Source: an uncultured Planctomycetaceae bacterium (GTDB lineage: Bacteria > Planctomycetota > Planctomycetia > Pirellulales > Pirellulaceae). Taken from it: a stretch of DNA of 12,462 nucleotides. This document shows positions 1 through 7,692 of this stretch, piece after piece. The notes under the pieces are model-generated. The model ran no database searches. It was not told the DNA's origin and saw only the letters and a list, made by a program, of their open reading frames with translations. Positions within the stretch are counted from its first letter, which is position 1. Each line of letters starts with the position of its first letter. A program made the translations under genes and the position numbers. The stretch is from assembly GCA_937967665.1 (NCBI GenBank), contig CALBSZ010000608.1, positions 1 through 12,462 on the forward strand, read 5' to 3'.

Positions 1-20
1 ATATAGTCTCCACCCGCCTT
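1..20 (-). promoter_or_regulatory. Possible ribosome binding site of a next minus-strand gene beyond the window
   Basis: Read on the minus strand, the last bases of the window are AAGGCGGGTGGAGACTATAT. A GGTGGAG Shine-Dalgarno-like stretch (positions 14-8) lies 7 bases from the edge. If the next base outside is G, an ATG would begin at position 2 with a 5-base spacer. The stretch follows the capsid gene stop by about 50 bases, where a lambda-type order would place a head-completion or neck gene. The start codon itself cannot be seen. Confidence 0.3.
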
Positions 21-63
21 GCTCCCGAGGCGCTTCAATTGGAAAGGCACAAACTCGAGACCG

Positions 64-1155
64 CTAAGGCTTCACGTCGCCGAACAGAACACAGTTCGGG
101 TTCGGCATCGTCGGGAGAAACGTGTCGGTGTTGAACAGGTCGACGCTGGCCGGATCGTGCTGGTAGATTTCCCACGAGTCCGCGCCGGTCGTCAATTCCG
201 GGTTGGCGCCCAGTCGCTTCACCTGTGGCGACTGGCCTTCGACATTCTCGAACCATTCCGGCGACGGGTCCGGGTGTGCCGAAAACTTGTAGTTCGCGAA
301 GTACTTGATTCGCGTCCCGCCGGGGCTCGTCACACTTCCCGACGTCACGTGCCAGGTCACGTAGGGGATGCCGGATAGGATCGTTACGAAGTCGTCGTTT
401 TGGTTTCGGACGCGCTCTTCCGCGACCCGATTTGCGGTACCCGCCAACGCCTTGACCTTGTTGTTCTGCAAGATCGCGTTCATCAGCGTATGGTTGCAGC
501 GGAAGTGCTTAAGCGACAAGCCGGTCTTTTCGTCGATGGCACCGATCATCTTGTCGATATGCAGCGGAATGTCGGCGTTGGCATCGGTGAGCCAGTTAGC
601 GTCGATGATGTCGCCGGTACCATCGATGTCGAGCTGATCCTTGTTGCCCGCCGGAATCTGCCAGTCGAGTTTGGTTTCGCCGGCACTGGTCGAAATGTCG
701 GTCAGGCCGTTTTCCTGCTCGTCGAAGTACAGCTCGCCGTGAAGCATGCCGAGATACAGCAGCTCACGGAATGCCGCTTGACGCTGTGCCGCATACGACA
801 CCTGCCGCATGATGTAGTTGCGGCCGCGTCCATCGACCAGGGTGACGCCGCCGACGTCCCGAAATTGCCCCATATGGGCATACAGAAGCGGCATTCGATA
901 GAACAGGTACGGCAGCGTAACTTGCACGTTACCAACCGGCTGCGGATTGATCACGTTAGCCGGGTTTCCGGGGCGCGATGGGGGCGCAGATTGCCGCGTG
1001 TCGTCAAACGTGTCGTAGTTGTACTCGCGGGTGGGCGAGACAACGGGCACGCCGACGTTTTCAAACACCGGCGTCAGCTTTTGTCGGACGGTAAATCGCT
1101 TGCGAACGCCGCGCAGCGTGTTGGGTGCCAGCAGGCGTGAAGTTGCGATAGACAT
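64..1155 (-). CDS. Major capsid protein, lambda gpE type
   Basis: This 363-residue protein is the likely shell-forming head protein. The call rests on overall resemblance to the phage major capsid protein E family (the lambda gpE group with the HK97 fold). The N-terminus (about 1-60) is extended, and residues 80-145 (LPYLFYRMPL and RQAAFRELLYLGMLHGELYF) look like the E-loop and spine-helix region. The C-terminal third has the family pattern: residues 284-304 (KYFANYKFSAHPDPSPEWF), then about 327-358 with SWEIYQHDPASVDLF, FLPTMPNPN and VLFGDV. The length is close to lambda gpE (about 340). The ATG at 1155 is preceded by AGAGGA with a 7-base spacer. It follows the decoration gene by 72 bases, the usual gpD-gpE order. 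No cysteine cluster or insertion domain is seen. Confidence 0.87.
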   Translation of the reverse strand: MSIATSRLLAPNTLRGVRKRFTVRQKLTPVFENVGVPVVSPTREYNYDTFDDTRQSAPPSRPGNPANVINPQPVGNVQVTLPYLFYRMPLLYAHMGQFRDVGGVTLVDGRGRNYIMRQVSYAAQRQAAFRELLYLGMLHGELYFDEQENGLTDISTSAGETKLDWQIPAGNKDQLDIDGTGDIIDANWLTDANADIPLHIDKMIGAIDEKTGLSLKHFRCNHTLMNAILQNNKVKALAGTANRVAEERVRNQNDDFVTILSGIPYVTWHVTSGSVTSPGGTRIKYFANYKFSAHPDPSPEWFENVEGQSPQVKRLGANPELTTGADSWEIYQHDPASVDLFNTDTFLPTMPNPNCVLFGDVKP

Positions 1156-1227
1156 TGTCCTGTCCTCTTGGTGTCAAACGGTTCGTTCTGCGGCCCCCAA
1201 CCGCGATCAGTTCGGTTTCCTCGCCGA

Positions 1228-2022
1228 TTACGTGTCGTGCGTAAGCGTTCCCTGGATCGGGACCACAACCCATTTCGTGCCCGTCGCGTCGTGCGTCGTG
1301 AACAGATCGAACGAGCCGCCGAGCTTTTCGTTGCTGGTCGCGAGCTTTACGTTGTCGGCCGCGATGTCGTTGAGCGTAATGACCGTATCGGCCACCGCAG
1401 GCGTGACGGTGAGATTGAAGTTGGCTAGGTTCAGGAAACGAAGATAGATGCCGGGCTGTGCGGCCATCAAAGTGATGGCGTAATTGCCGGTCGGCGTAAC
1501 TTGGATCAAATGGCCGATGTTTTTGTCGGTCAGCGTGGTCGGGCCGGTGCCTGCCAGCACGGTGACGCCGGCCATCGGCGCGCCGAAGGAGCGGCCGACG
1601 AAATCGCCGCTAAATCGGAAGTGCGGGGCGAGGCAGCTTCGCGCCCACCCGTCGAGCCCGATCAGGCTCGGCACGTAGGCGTGGCCACCGACCATGATCG
1701 ACGGCGGAAGCTTATCTTCGACCGTGCCAAATCGATCGGTCATCGACAACGACTGCGCGAGAAACCCGCGGGGGTTTTGGGTGCCGTCGGTTGCCGTATT
1801 GTCGTACGGCGCCCACTTGTTGTCGGAATCGCGAATGCCCATCGTCAGGCCGGCGCGCAATTGATTGGTGTTGCCGGTGTTGCCGCTGTCGACCGAACCG
1901 GAATAGACGCGCGGACGATGGGCGAAAAACTGCTTTTCGTAGCCACCGATGAAAATCGTGGAGTCGCTAGATTCGACCAGACTGCTTGTGCCTTCGCCGG
2001 CGTTAAGGCCACTGATAACCAT
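1228..2022 (-). CDS. Head decoration protein with C-terminal beta domain
   Basis: This 264-residue protein probably binds the outside of the capsid and stabilises it. Residues about 52-117 resemble the lambda gpD family: LRAGLTMG, then KWAPYD, a TDGTQNPRGFLAQ segment and later an IMVGGHAYV strand. gpD is only about 110 residues, so half of this protein is extra. The extra part (about 158-260) has the alternating pattern of trimeric beta domains seen in phage fibre and head-surface proteins: TTLTDKNIGHLIQVTPTGNY, GIYLRFLNLANFNLTVTPA, an ITLNDIAADNVKLATSN strand pair, and KWVVVPIQGTLT at the end. The ATG at 2022 has AAGG with a 7-base spacer. It lies between the protease/scaffold and capsid genes, as expected. 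The gpD assignment is good; the role of the extension (host, glycan or trimer contacts) is inference. Confidence 0.75.
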   Translation of the reverse strand: MVISGLNAGEGTSSLVESSDSTIFIGGYEKQFFAHRPRVYSGSVDSGNTGNTNQLRAGLTMGIRDSDNKWAPYDNTATDGTQNPRGFLAQSLSMTDRFGTVEDKLPPSIMVGGHAYVPSLIGLDGWARSCLAPHFRFSGDFVGRSFGAPMAGVTVLAGTGPTTLTDKNIGHLIQVTPTGNYAITLMAAQPGIYLRFLNLANFNLTVTPAVADTVITLNDIAADNVKLATSNEKLGGSFDLFTTHDATGTKWVVVPIQGTLTHDT

Positions 2023-2105
2023 GAGTTCACCTTGTCGAATTGAGTTGCGTGCTAACTAGGTGCGATTGAAACCAATCGCCGCAGGATGGTCGTAGGTGGC
2101 GGCCG

Positions 2106-2738
2106 CTACTTGTCGCCGTCGTTGTCGCTGGGGCAGTACGAGCCGATGAGCTCGTCGACTTCCTTCTGCTCTTCGGCCGACAGTTCGTCGCTGTCGGTCT
2201 CTTCCGCGCTGCCGGGCGGGTGTTCGACTTCCTCAACGTCGCTGAGTTGTTCGAGGCCGTTGTAACCCGGCGTTCGATGGCCGAGTGCGGCGTGCAACGA
2301 CTGGTCGGCTTTGATCGCTTGAGAGAGCGCGTCGTTTACGAGCTTGACTTGGTCCGTCGCGCTTTCGTCCGACATTTGGATCGTGCCCAGCCGGCCGAGC
2401 ATTTGATCGGCAAACCCCGGCGTGATCGCGCCAGCTTCGCGTGCCTTCTCGATTCGTTCCTTCGTGCGAGTGCGCGGCTCGTCGGAGAATTGCTCCACTT
2501 CCGCGAGATCGAACGTGTCAAGCTGCTGGTCGAAATTGGCAAGGCTAACCTCGTCAAGCTTGCCATCATCACCAAATTGAATGAGGCCAACTTGCGCCGA
2601 CAGCGCGTCGCTTTGCTCATTGTTGATCTTGCGCTGGGCACGCATCGTCCGAATCCGATCCAAGCGCTTTCGGTGCTCGTCGCCGAACTGCGTGACGGGC
2701 GGCTTTGCTTCGGTAACGGTTTCGTTATTCTTGGTCAT
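2106..2738 (-). CDS. Internal-start scaffold protein, nested in the protease gene
   Basis: An ATG at 2738 (residue 250 of the protease/scaffold, starting MTKNNETVTEAK) lies in frame. It is preceded by CAGGAG with 9 bases between AGGAG and the ATG. This is a better ribosome binding site than that of the full-length gene. Translation from it gives a 210-residue acidic helical protein containing five of the eight Q-[FML]-[SGA]-D motifs and no protease domain. Lambda (C and Nu3) and Mu (I and Z) make separate scaffolds from nested starts in the same way. The site and frame are seen directly; that the product is made is inference. Confidence 0.55.
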   Translation of the reverse strand: MTKNNETVTEAKPPVTQFGDEHRKRLDRIRTMRAQRKINNEQSDALSAQVGLIQFGDDGKLDEVSLANFDQQLDTFDLAEVEQFSDEPRTRTKERIEKAREAGAITPGFADQMLGRLGTIQMSDESATDQVKLVNDALSQAIKADQSLHAALGHRTPGYNGLEQLSDVEEVEHPPGSAEETDSDELSAEEQKEVDELIGSYCPSDNDGDK

Positions 2739-3485
2739 CGCATCCGACTCCTGTTGGGCCTTGGTCTTGCTGGCCACCGCCGTTTTGAGCGCGACGTGCA
2801 GCTGCTCGGGCAATGTTTCGGTTGTGACATCATCCGCCAAGGAAATGCCGAACTCTTCCAGTAAGGCGATGATGCTTTGCAGCCGACGATCGTCGCCCAC
2901 GCTCGTTTGAGGCACGTCGAGATCGTTCTTGCTTTGGGGCTGCGCTGGCGCCGGTTCCGGGTCGGCGAATTGGACGAGGTTGTCGGCAATATCCGACATT
3001 TGGATCGTGTTCGTATTTTGGCCTGGGTCCGTGGGATGCTTGACGAACGCCAGGTGCGTGACGATGTCGCTGAATTGCTGGCCGTCGAACGCCGGCCACT
3101 GGCGAGCCGTCTCGGGTGACCCGAAGCGATACTTGCCCGACCTGATGTTTTCGGCGTGTTGGCCTTCTGGCACTTCCAGGTCTGCCCACAAGCCGCCGTC
3201 TTTTTCGATCGACGCGGACTTGGGGTCGATCCAGCCGATGGTGTTCATCAGCTCTTGTTTTTGGTCCGCCTCTTTGCGTTCGTCCTGTGTTAGCGGCTTA
3301 CCCTCGTAGCCAGTCGAATCGATGGCGGTATGGCCGAGAATAATCGGCGGCTGCCGGCCGTGTTTGCCGAGCGTGTCGAGGCCGTTTTTCCAGCGCTGAA
3401 TATCGCCGTCTGTGACCGTGACGACTTGACCGCTAGAGCGTACGTGCCGACCTGGACGGACAATCTGCCGTCGGAACCGCTGCAT
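2106..3485 (-). CDS. Prohead protease fused to scaffold
   Basis: This 459-residue protein has two parts. Residues about 20-165 resemble phage head-maturation proteases of the Mu gpI type: a GRQPPIILGH segment (H52), an IGWID strand (83-87), then GGLWADLEVPE, then the IRSGKYRFGSPE box (S123), then LAFVKHPTDPG. H52 and S123 are the likeliest catalytic His and Ser; that pairing is inference. The rest is acidic and helical, with no globular motif, as expected for a scaffold that builds the procapsid and is then digested. A well-formed internal start at residue 250 would release the scaffold alone. Eight copies of a Q-[FML]-[SGA]-D motif are scattered through residues 136-416. ATG 3485 is the only reasonable start, because an in-frame TAA lies just upstream, but it lacks a Shine-Dalgarno sequence and follows a small hairpin. 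It precedes the decoration and capsid genes, as in lambda C/Nu3-D-E. Confidence 0.8.
   Translation of the reverse strand: MQRFRRQIVRPGRHVRSSGQVVTVTDGDIQRWKNGLDTLGKHGRQPPIILGHTAIDSTGYEGKPLTQDERKEADQKQELMNTIGWIDPKSASIEKDGGLWADLEVPEGQHAENIRSGKYRFGSPETARQWPAFDGQQFSDIVTHLAFVKHPTDPGQNTNTIQMSDIADNLVQFADPEPAPAQPQSKNDLDVPQTSVGDDRRLQSIIALLEEFGISLADDVTTETLPEQLHVALKTAVASKTKAQQESDAMTKNNETVTEAKPPVTQFGDEHRKRLDRIRTMRAQRKINNEQSDALSAQVGLIQFGDDGKLDEVSLANFDQQLDTFDLAEVEQFSDEPRTRTKERIEKAREAGAITPGFADQMLGRLGTIQMSDESATDQVKLVNDALSQAIKADQSLHAALGHRTPGYNGLEQLSDVEEVEHPPGSAEETDSDELSAEEQKEVDELIGSYCPSDNDGDK
2748..2753 (-). promoter_or_regulatory. Internal ribosome binding site for nested scaffold
   Basis: The minus strand reads CAGGAG here, nine bases before the in-frame ATG at 2738. 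It decides the start of the nested scaffold product. It codes for the Gln-Glu-Ser stretch just before Met250 of the long protein, so its presence is not forced by the amino acids alone (CAG-GAG codon choice). Confidence 0.55.
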
Positions 3486-3501
3486 GGTGAGCTGGGGACT
3501 G

Positions 3502-3521
3502 AACCGATTTAGAGATCGGTT
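3502..3521. promoter_or_regulatory. 7-bp inverted repeat in the divergent region before protease and fibre genes
   Basis: The bases AACCGATTTAGAGATCGGTT form a perfect 7-bp inverted repeat with a 6-base centre. It sits between the minus-strand protease gene (ATG 3485, 16 bases away) and the plus-strand fibre gene (start 3637, or 3541 if the longer form is used). It could be an operator for divergent promoters or a small leader hairpin. No clear -35/-10 pair was recognised in 3486-3636, so the promoters themselves are not placed. Confidence 0.4.
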
Positions 3522-3636
3522 GAGTTAGAAGGTTGCGTCGATGTCCCCCACCGTTAAAACTACGATAAGCCCGGGTGGTGACCGACGTCAACAGCTCGGT
3601 GTTCCAGCCTCAGTATTTTTTCGCGAGGGTTTTGCG

Positions 3637-4998
3637 ATGGCACTTTTGTACGACGACGATCCCAATGGCGTGCTCCGTCCGGTCGGTAAGTGTGCAAAGC
3701 ACTTCAACTTACAGAAAACCGACGGGCAAAACCTCGACACCGACCAGGACGACATTCTTGATACGTTCGACGCCATGACGTCGGGTCGGCCGCGCGACAT
3801 GATCGCCGGGTTCCCGGAGCGTGTCGCTGGATGGAGAGAACATATCATCGGCCGCCGCGAAGTTCTCGTGGCGCTGGCCGAGCGTCGATTTCGAGATCGC
3901 GAGACGGTGCTGCTTGAGCTAGGCGTTACGGTCGACGACATTCAAACGATCCTGGCTCGCTTCATCGATCAAATGCGCATCGACAGCGAATCCGTCGCGC
4001 GCAACGTCGTCACCATCGGTTCGGTCACCGCAGCGTCGGGGAATGTTGGTGATGGCGAACTCGTTACCACCAAAACACTGGACGGCGTCACGTCGCCGGG
4101 CGCCAACCCGGTCGGCACGATCGCCGCGCACGCTGACTACTCTGGTCGCGATTCGGAGTTGTCGCCCGCTAGCGAAGCTTTGGTCATTCGTTGCGTCGAC
4201 GACGATACCGAAGAGGATGAAGCGTTTTCTTGGGACGGCGAAGCGCAAGATTCTCGATATGGCCTTGCGTCCAACCCGGGCGTTGGCGCTATTGAAGCGT
4301 CAATGACGCCGATCAATGGCGCCGCCAACAACCTTCTCACCGGCGGCCGTATCGCTACGACGACAGCCTGGGAGCTCGTCACCGGCGGGCCATTTCCGGG
4401 AGGCGACATCGAGCTGCAGACGATTACGGCGCCGCACGTCGGCATTCGCTTCGAGGCAACGGCCGCCTCGGATCAGGCGGTCAAGCAAGACGTCACCGAC
4501 CAGCTCGAACCCGACAAGAGCTATTGGCTGATGGTGCGCATTCGCGCAAGCAGCACAGGCCCGATGGCGACGGCCGGCAAGAAGGCTCGTGTGTACGTCG
4601 GCACCGTGGCGGGCACGCCGATCGTTTCCGGTGACGCCATTATCGAAGTGACCCAAGGCAGCTTTACGACGTCATTCACGTTGTACTCGACGCTCTTCGT
4701 GATGCCCGCCAACATCACAGACGACGTGTTCGTGTGGATCGACGTCGACGACGACGTTGATACCGGCGAGACAATCGACTTCTGGGATATCGCACTCGCG
4801 CCCGTACAGTACGGCGCCGGCATCGGGCTAGGCATCATTCAAGGCGAGACGACCACGTTCGTCAAAGGCGATCGCTTCGACCTGACCGTTACCAACGATC
4901 GCGCCGGTGTCATTCAGTCGTTTTTCGGCGACGCCTGGAACGTGCAATTGCCGAGCGTCGCTAGCAGCGAAACGATCGCCGATTCTCTTTTCACGTAA
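3637..4998 (+). CDS. Fibre-like virion protein, short paralogue
   Basis: This 453-residue protein has no family I can name, but it is clearly a paralogue of the next gene. Residues 35-128 form a helical, coiled-coil-like unit (ILDTFDAM, then MIAGFPERVAGW, then ALAERRFRDRETVLLELG). Residues about 155-230 hold a small domain with IRCVDDD and EAFSWDGE. Residues about 230-390 look like a beta-sandwich similar in pattern to carbohydrate-binding modules. An acidic WIDVDDDVDTGE stretch near 367-378 could bind calcium. The end (about 389-453) has PVQYGAGIG and a LPSVASSETIADSL tail shared with the paralogue. The start at 3637 is chosen because GAGG lies 8 bases before it. An in-frame ATG at 3541 with AAGG upstream would add 32 residues. 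It runs opposite to the head genes. A tail-fibre or surface role is inference. Confidence 0.75.
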   Translation: MALLYDDDPNGVLRPVGKCAKHFNLQKTDGQNLDTDQDDILDTFDAMTSGRPRDMIAGFPERVAGWREHIIGRREVLVALAERRFRDRETVLLELGVTVDDIQTILARFIDQMRIDSESVARNVVTIGSVTAASGNVGDGELVTTKTLDGVTSPGANPVGTIAAHADYSGRDSELSPASEALVIRCVDDDTEEDEAFSWDGEAQDSRYGLASNPGVGAIEASMTPINGAANNLLTGGRIATTTAWELVTGGPFPGGDIELQTITAPHVGIRFEATAASDQAVKQDVTDQLEPDKSYWLMVRIRASSTGPMATAGKKARVYVGTVAGTPIVSGDAIIEVTQGSFTTSFTLYSTLFVMPANITDDVFVWIDVDDDVDTGETIDFWDIALAPVQYGAGIGLGIIQGETTTFVKGDRFDLTVTNDRAGVIQSFFGDAWNVQLPSVASSETIADSLFT

Positions 4999-5007
4999 TC
5001 TACGCCC

Positions 5008-7677
5008 ATGGAACGGTCGATCTGCGACCCCAGCGGTGCCCACGCCGATTACGTCAACTTCGGCACCGCAGGGAACATCACGGAAGACTACGAAGGCAAC
5101 GCTTACACGTCTATTCCCAACTGGTTGACGTGGGCGAGTGGTCGTAGTGATCCGCATCAAATCTTGTATTGCTACGACACGGGCGATCTTGGCCTGTTCA
5201 ACATCGGCTCAGTGACGTCGACGGGGCACACGAAGGACGAGCACTTCCACATTTTGCCGCAGGTGGGACAAGGTCACGACGGAACGCCCGGGAGCGGTGC
5301 TCACGTTGACATGACCGGCTCGTCGCAAAACGGCGCGCTGATCGGGTTCGCCGGTTTCCAAAAGGCGCCGGACTGGTTCACGATCGAGGGTATCCGCTTC
5401 GTCAGCAGCAATGGCACGAACAACGGCGTCGTGATCGGCTACTCGAGCTATACCCGAGTGCATCGGTGTATCTTCGAGGGTTCCCACGCGTTCAGCGTCA
5501 TCGCGTTGTCAATCCAAACTGGAACCAATCTGGTTCTGGCCACGATTTCGCATTGCATGATGACCGACTTTGAGACGTCCGCCATCATTGCGGGACCTGG
5601 CGAAAACGAACAGGTCGGGGTCCGTTTCGTCAATAACACAGTTTACACGACCGCGCCCAACACGCCCTCGACTCAGTTCACGTCCTTTCCCGGGGTCGGT
5701 GTCGTTGATCGGGCTAATCTCACGCTGCAGATTGAAGGTAACGTAATCATTGGATCGACTGTTGCGGACATTCAGATCGGCGCAAGCGCCGCGAGCGCCG
5801 GCTACACGGGCGAGCATACTTGGTTGGGCGCCGACGCCAACGTGACCGGCGATGGCACGGCCGAGACCGACGGCAACCCGCATGGCATTTCTGCGGCCAA
5901 CCCGCAACGGTTTTGCGTCAACGTCACCACGTCGCAGGTGTGGGAAGACGCCGCGACGGACAAGTTCACGCCGCTGGACCATTCGCCACTGTTGGTTCGA
6001 GCTCACAACTTGACAACGATTGCCGATTCGCCGACAGGCCGTCGACACGAGTTCGCCACGGACATTGCCGGCAACACGCGACCAGGTCGACGCTGGGCCG
6101 TCGGCGCTTATCAACCGACAGCGCTCGACAACTTCACGACTTACAGCAACGTGTTTATTCAGTTGGGTCGTCTCGCATATTACTACCACAAGTGGCGCGA
6201 AGAGGCCGAAGCGATCGACGCGGACGTAACCGAGATCACGTACGCATTCGAGGCGATGACTTTGGGCGATTCCGAGGCGATGCTTGAAGGGTTCAACGAA
6301 CAGACCACGGCCTGGCAAGATCACTATCAGGAGCGTCGTCAGGCTCTCGCGGATCTCGCGATGGGGCGCCTCTCGGATTCCGAGACGTCGCTGAATCGAA
6401 TCGGGCACCCGGGTAAAGACGCGGACGGGAACGTCGATCGCCGCACGGTTTACGAGCGGCTTATCGATTCGATGCTCGCGAATTCGCACACGATTAAGCG
6501 CGACGCCGTCGACAACACGGACTTCGCCAGCCGATCGACCAACAAGGGCAAGGCTCAGATCATTGCATTTGGCCTCGAATACGACAGCCGCAACACGGCT
6601 CGCGCAAAAGATTTGATCACGCCGGCAATCGATCACTACGGCCGCACCGACTACGCGTCAACGCCATACTTCGGCAACCACGAGCTCGCGTATATCGGGA
6701 GGCAGAACATTCAGTGCACGAGCGGCGGCGACGACGCCAACAGCCGCGGCAAGGAAGTCTATCGGTGGAATCACTCGCCGCTGACGCGTCCGCACGATTG
6801 GAAGCAACTCGGGCTCGGCACCATATCGACGGCGATCAAAACAGCGTCGCCATACAACACCGAACAGCTGGGCATTTTCGCCAACGGTGATATGGCGGAC
6901 AACACGCCGCCGAGCGGGACATTTTTCGACAACAATCCCGAGACCGGCTACGCGGTACCTTGGAAGTTCGAGACGACACAGCTCCCGTCGGCGATATCGA
7001 CGACGTCGTTTTACACGTTTCCCCTGCCTTCGTTCGGTGGTTTCGCAATTCACATTGCCCAAACAGCCGGCGGGACAACGGCTGGAGAAGCCTACGCGGA
7101 ATTGCCCCTCGCCAAGCTAGTCGCAGGGCAACGATACGTCGCCGGCTTTCTACTGGCGCGGCAACCTGACACGACGTTCGTCCCATCGGTCGAAAACGTC
7201 AACCTGGCAAACGTGTGGGTCGGTCAGTACGGGACCGGCGCGGCGTCTACAAAGGCGAGTCCCGAATCCAGCTATAGGACATTCCAAAACATCGGCGAGC
7301 TCGGATCGGTTGTCTGGACCGACTTTACAGCGTTCGGTGCCCCGACGATCAACGGCACCTATATCGAAACGCTCAAGCTGGTCGTCGAGCTGCTCGAGGA
7401 CAACACGCCAGCCGGTGATGGCATCGAAGCCTATTGGATTGTCGAGGCGTTTTGCTACCCCGTGCAGTACGGCGGCGGCATCGGCATCGCGCCGGTGCTT
7501 TCGCAGGTCAACACGGTACCCGCGGTCGGTGATTCCTACGAATGGAACATCACGCGCGGGACCGCTCAGACGACCGAAGGCCGCCTGCAGCGATTCTGCC
7601 GAGAAGCTCTCGGCGTGATCTTGCCCAGCCACGCGACGCTAGGCAGCGAGTCCATCAGCGACTGCTTGACGCAATGA
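5008..7677 (+). CDS. Tail-spike-like protein with beta-helix, long paralogue
   Basis: This 889-residue protein is probably an adsorption or glycan-degrading spike. Residues about 1-370 have the short-repeat pattern of a right-handed parallel beta-helix (WFTIEGIRFVSSNGTNNGVV, then VHRCIFEGS, VRFVNNTVYT and LQIEGNVIIGS), closing with DIAGNTRPGRRWAVGAYQP, a common end of such helices. Residues about 410-503 repeat the helical unit of the preceding protein (EAMTLGDSEAMLEGF and LAMGRLSDSETSLNRIG). Residues about 560-590 carry the NIQC to EVYRW module. Residues about 618-815 look like a beta-sandwich, and 816-889 match the paralogue's tail (PVQYGGGIG, then ILPSHATLGSESISD). The catalytic residues of a possible lyase or hydrolase cannot be assigned. 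ATG 5008 lacks a Shine-Dalgarno sequence and follows the previous stop by only nine bases in the same frame, so readthrough or translational re-initiation is possible. Confidence 0.75.
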   Translation: MERSICDPSGAHADYVNFGTAGNITEDYEGNAYTSIPNWLTWASGRSDPHQILYCYDTGDLGLFNIGSVTSTGHTKDEHFHILPQVGQGHDGTPGSGAHVDMTGSSQNGALIGFAGFQKAPDWFTIEGIRFVSSNGTNNGVVIGYSSYTRVHRCIFEGSHAFSVIALSIQTGTNLVLATISHCMMTDFETSAIIAGPGENEQVGVRFVNNTVYTTAPNTPSTQFTSFPGVGVVDRANLTLQIEGNVIIGSTVADIQIGASAASAGYTGEHTWLGADANVTGDGTAETDGNPHGISAANPQRFCVNVTTSQVWEDAATDKFTPLDHSPLLVRAHNLTTIADSPTGRRHEFATDIAGNTRPGRRWAVGAYQPTALDNFTTYSNVFIQLGRLAYYYHKWREEAEAIDADVTEITYAFEAMTLGDSEAMLEGFNEQTTAWQDHYQERRQALADLAMGRLSDSETSLNRIGHPGKDADGNVDRRTVYERLIDSMLANSHTIKRDAVDNTDFASRSTNKGKAQIIAFGLEYDSRNTARAKDLITPAIDHYGRTDYASTPYFGNHELAYIGRQNIQCTSGGDDANSRGKEVYRWNHSPLTRPHDWKQLGLGTISTAIKTASPYNTEQLGIFANGDMADNTPPSGTFFDNNPETGYAVPWKFETTQLPSAISTTSFYTFPLPSFGGFAIHIAQTAGGTTAGEAYAELPLAKLVAGQRYVAGFLLARQPDTTFVPSVENVNLANVWVGQYGTGAASTKASPESSYRTFQNIGELGSVVWTDFTAFGAPTINGTYIETLKLVVELLEDNTPAGDGIEAYWIVEAFCYPVQYGGGIGIAPVLSQVNTVPAVGDSYEWNITRGTAQTTEGRLQRFCREALGVILPSHATLGSESISDCLTQ

Positions 7678-7692
7678 CTCATAGTCTCGATT

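Noticed and set aside
400..1140. Plus-strand open frame of 246 residues opposite the capsid gene
   Set aside because: It is the mirror of a well-supported capsid gene, lacks a good start site and has shadow-like composition.
2220..2864. Plus-strand open frame of 214 residues opposite the scaffold
   Set aside because: Leu/Arg-rich shadow of the acidic scaffold, with no ribosome binding site and no motif.
3541..3636. Longer start for the first fibre gene at 3541
   Set aside because: AAGG precedes it, so it is possible, but the ATG at 3637 has a better-placed GAGG, and the extra 32 residues look unlike a conserved domain. Kept only as an alternative.
5509..6636. Long minus-strand open frame (375 residues) inside the spike gene
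   Set aside because: Arg/Val-rich sequence without recognisable motifs, antisense to a protein with clear beta-helix and shared domains. A shadow, and not a portal protein.
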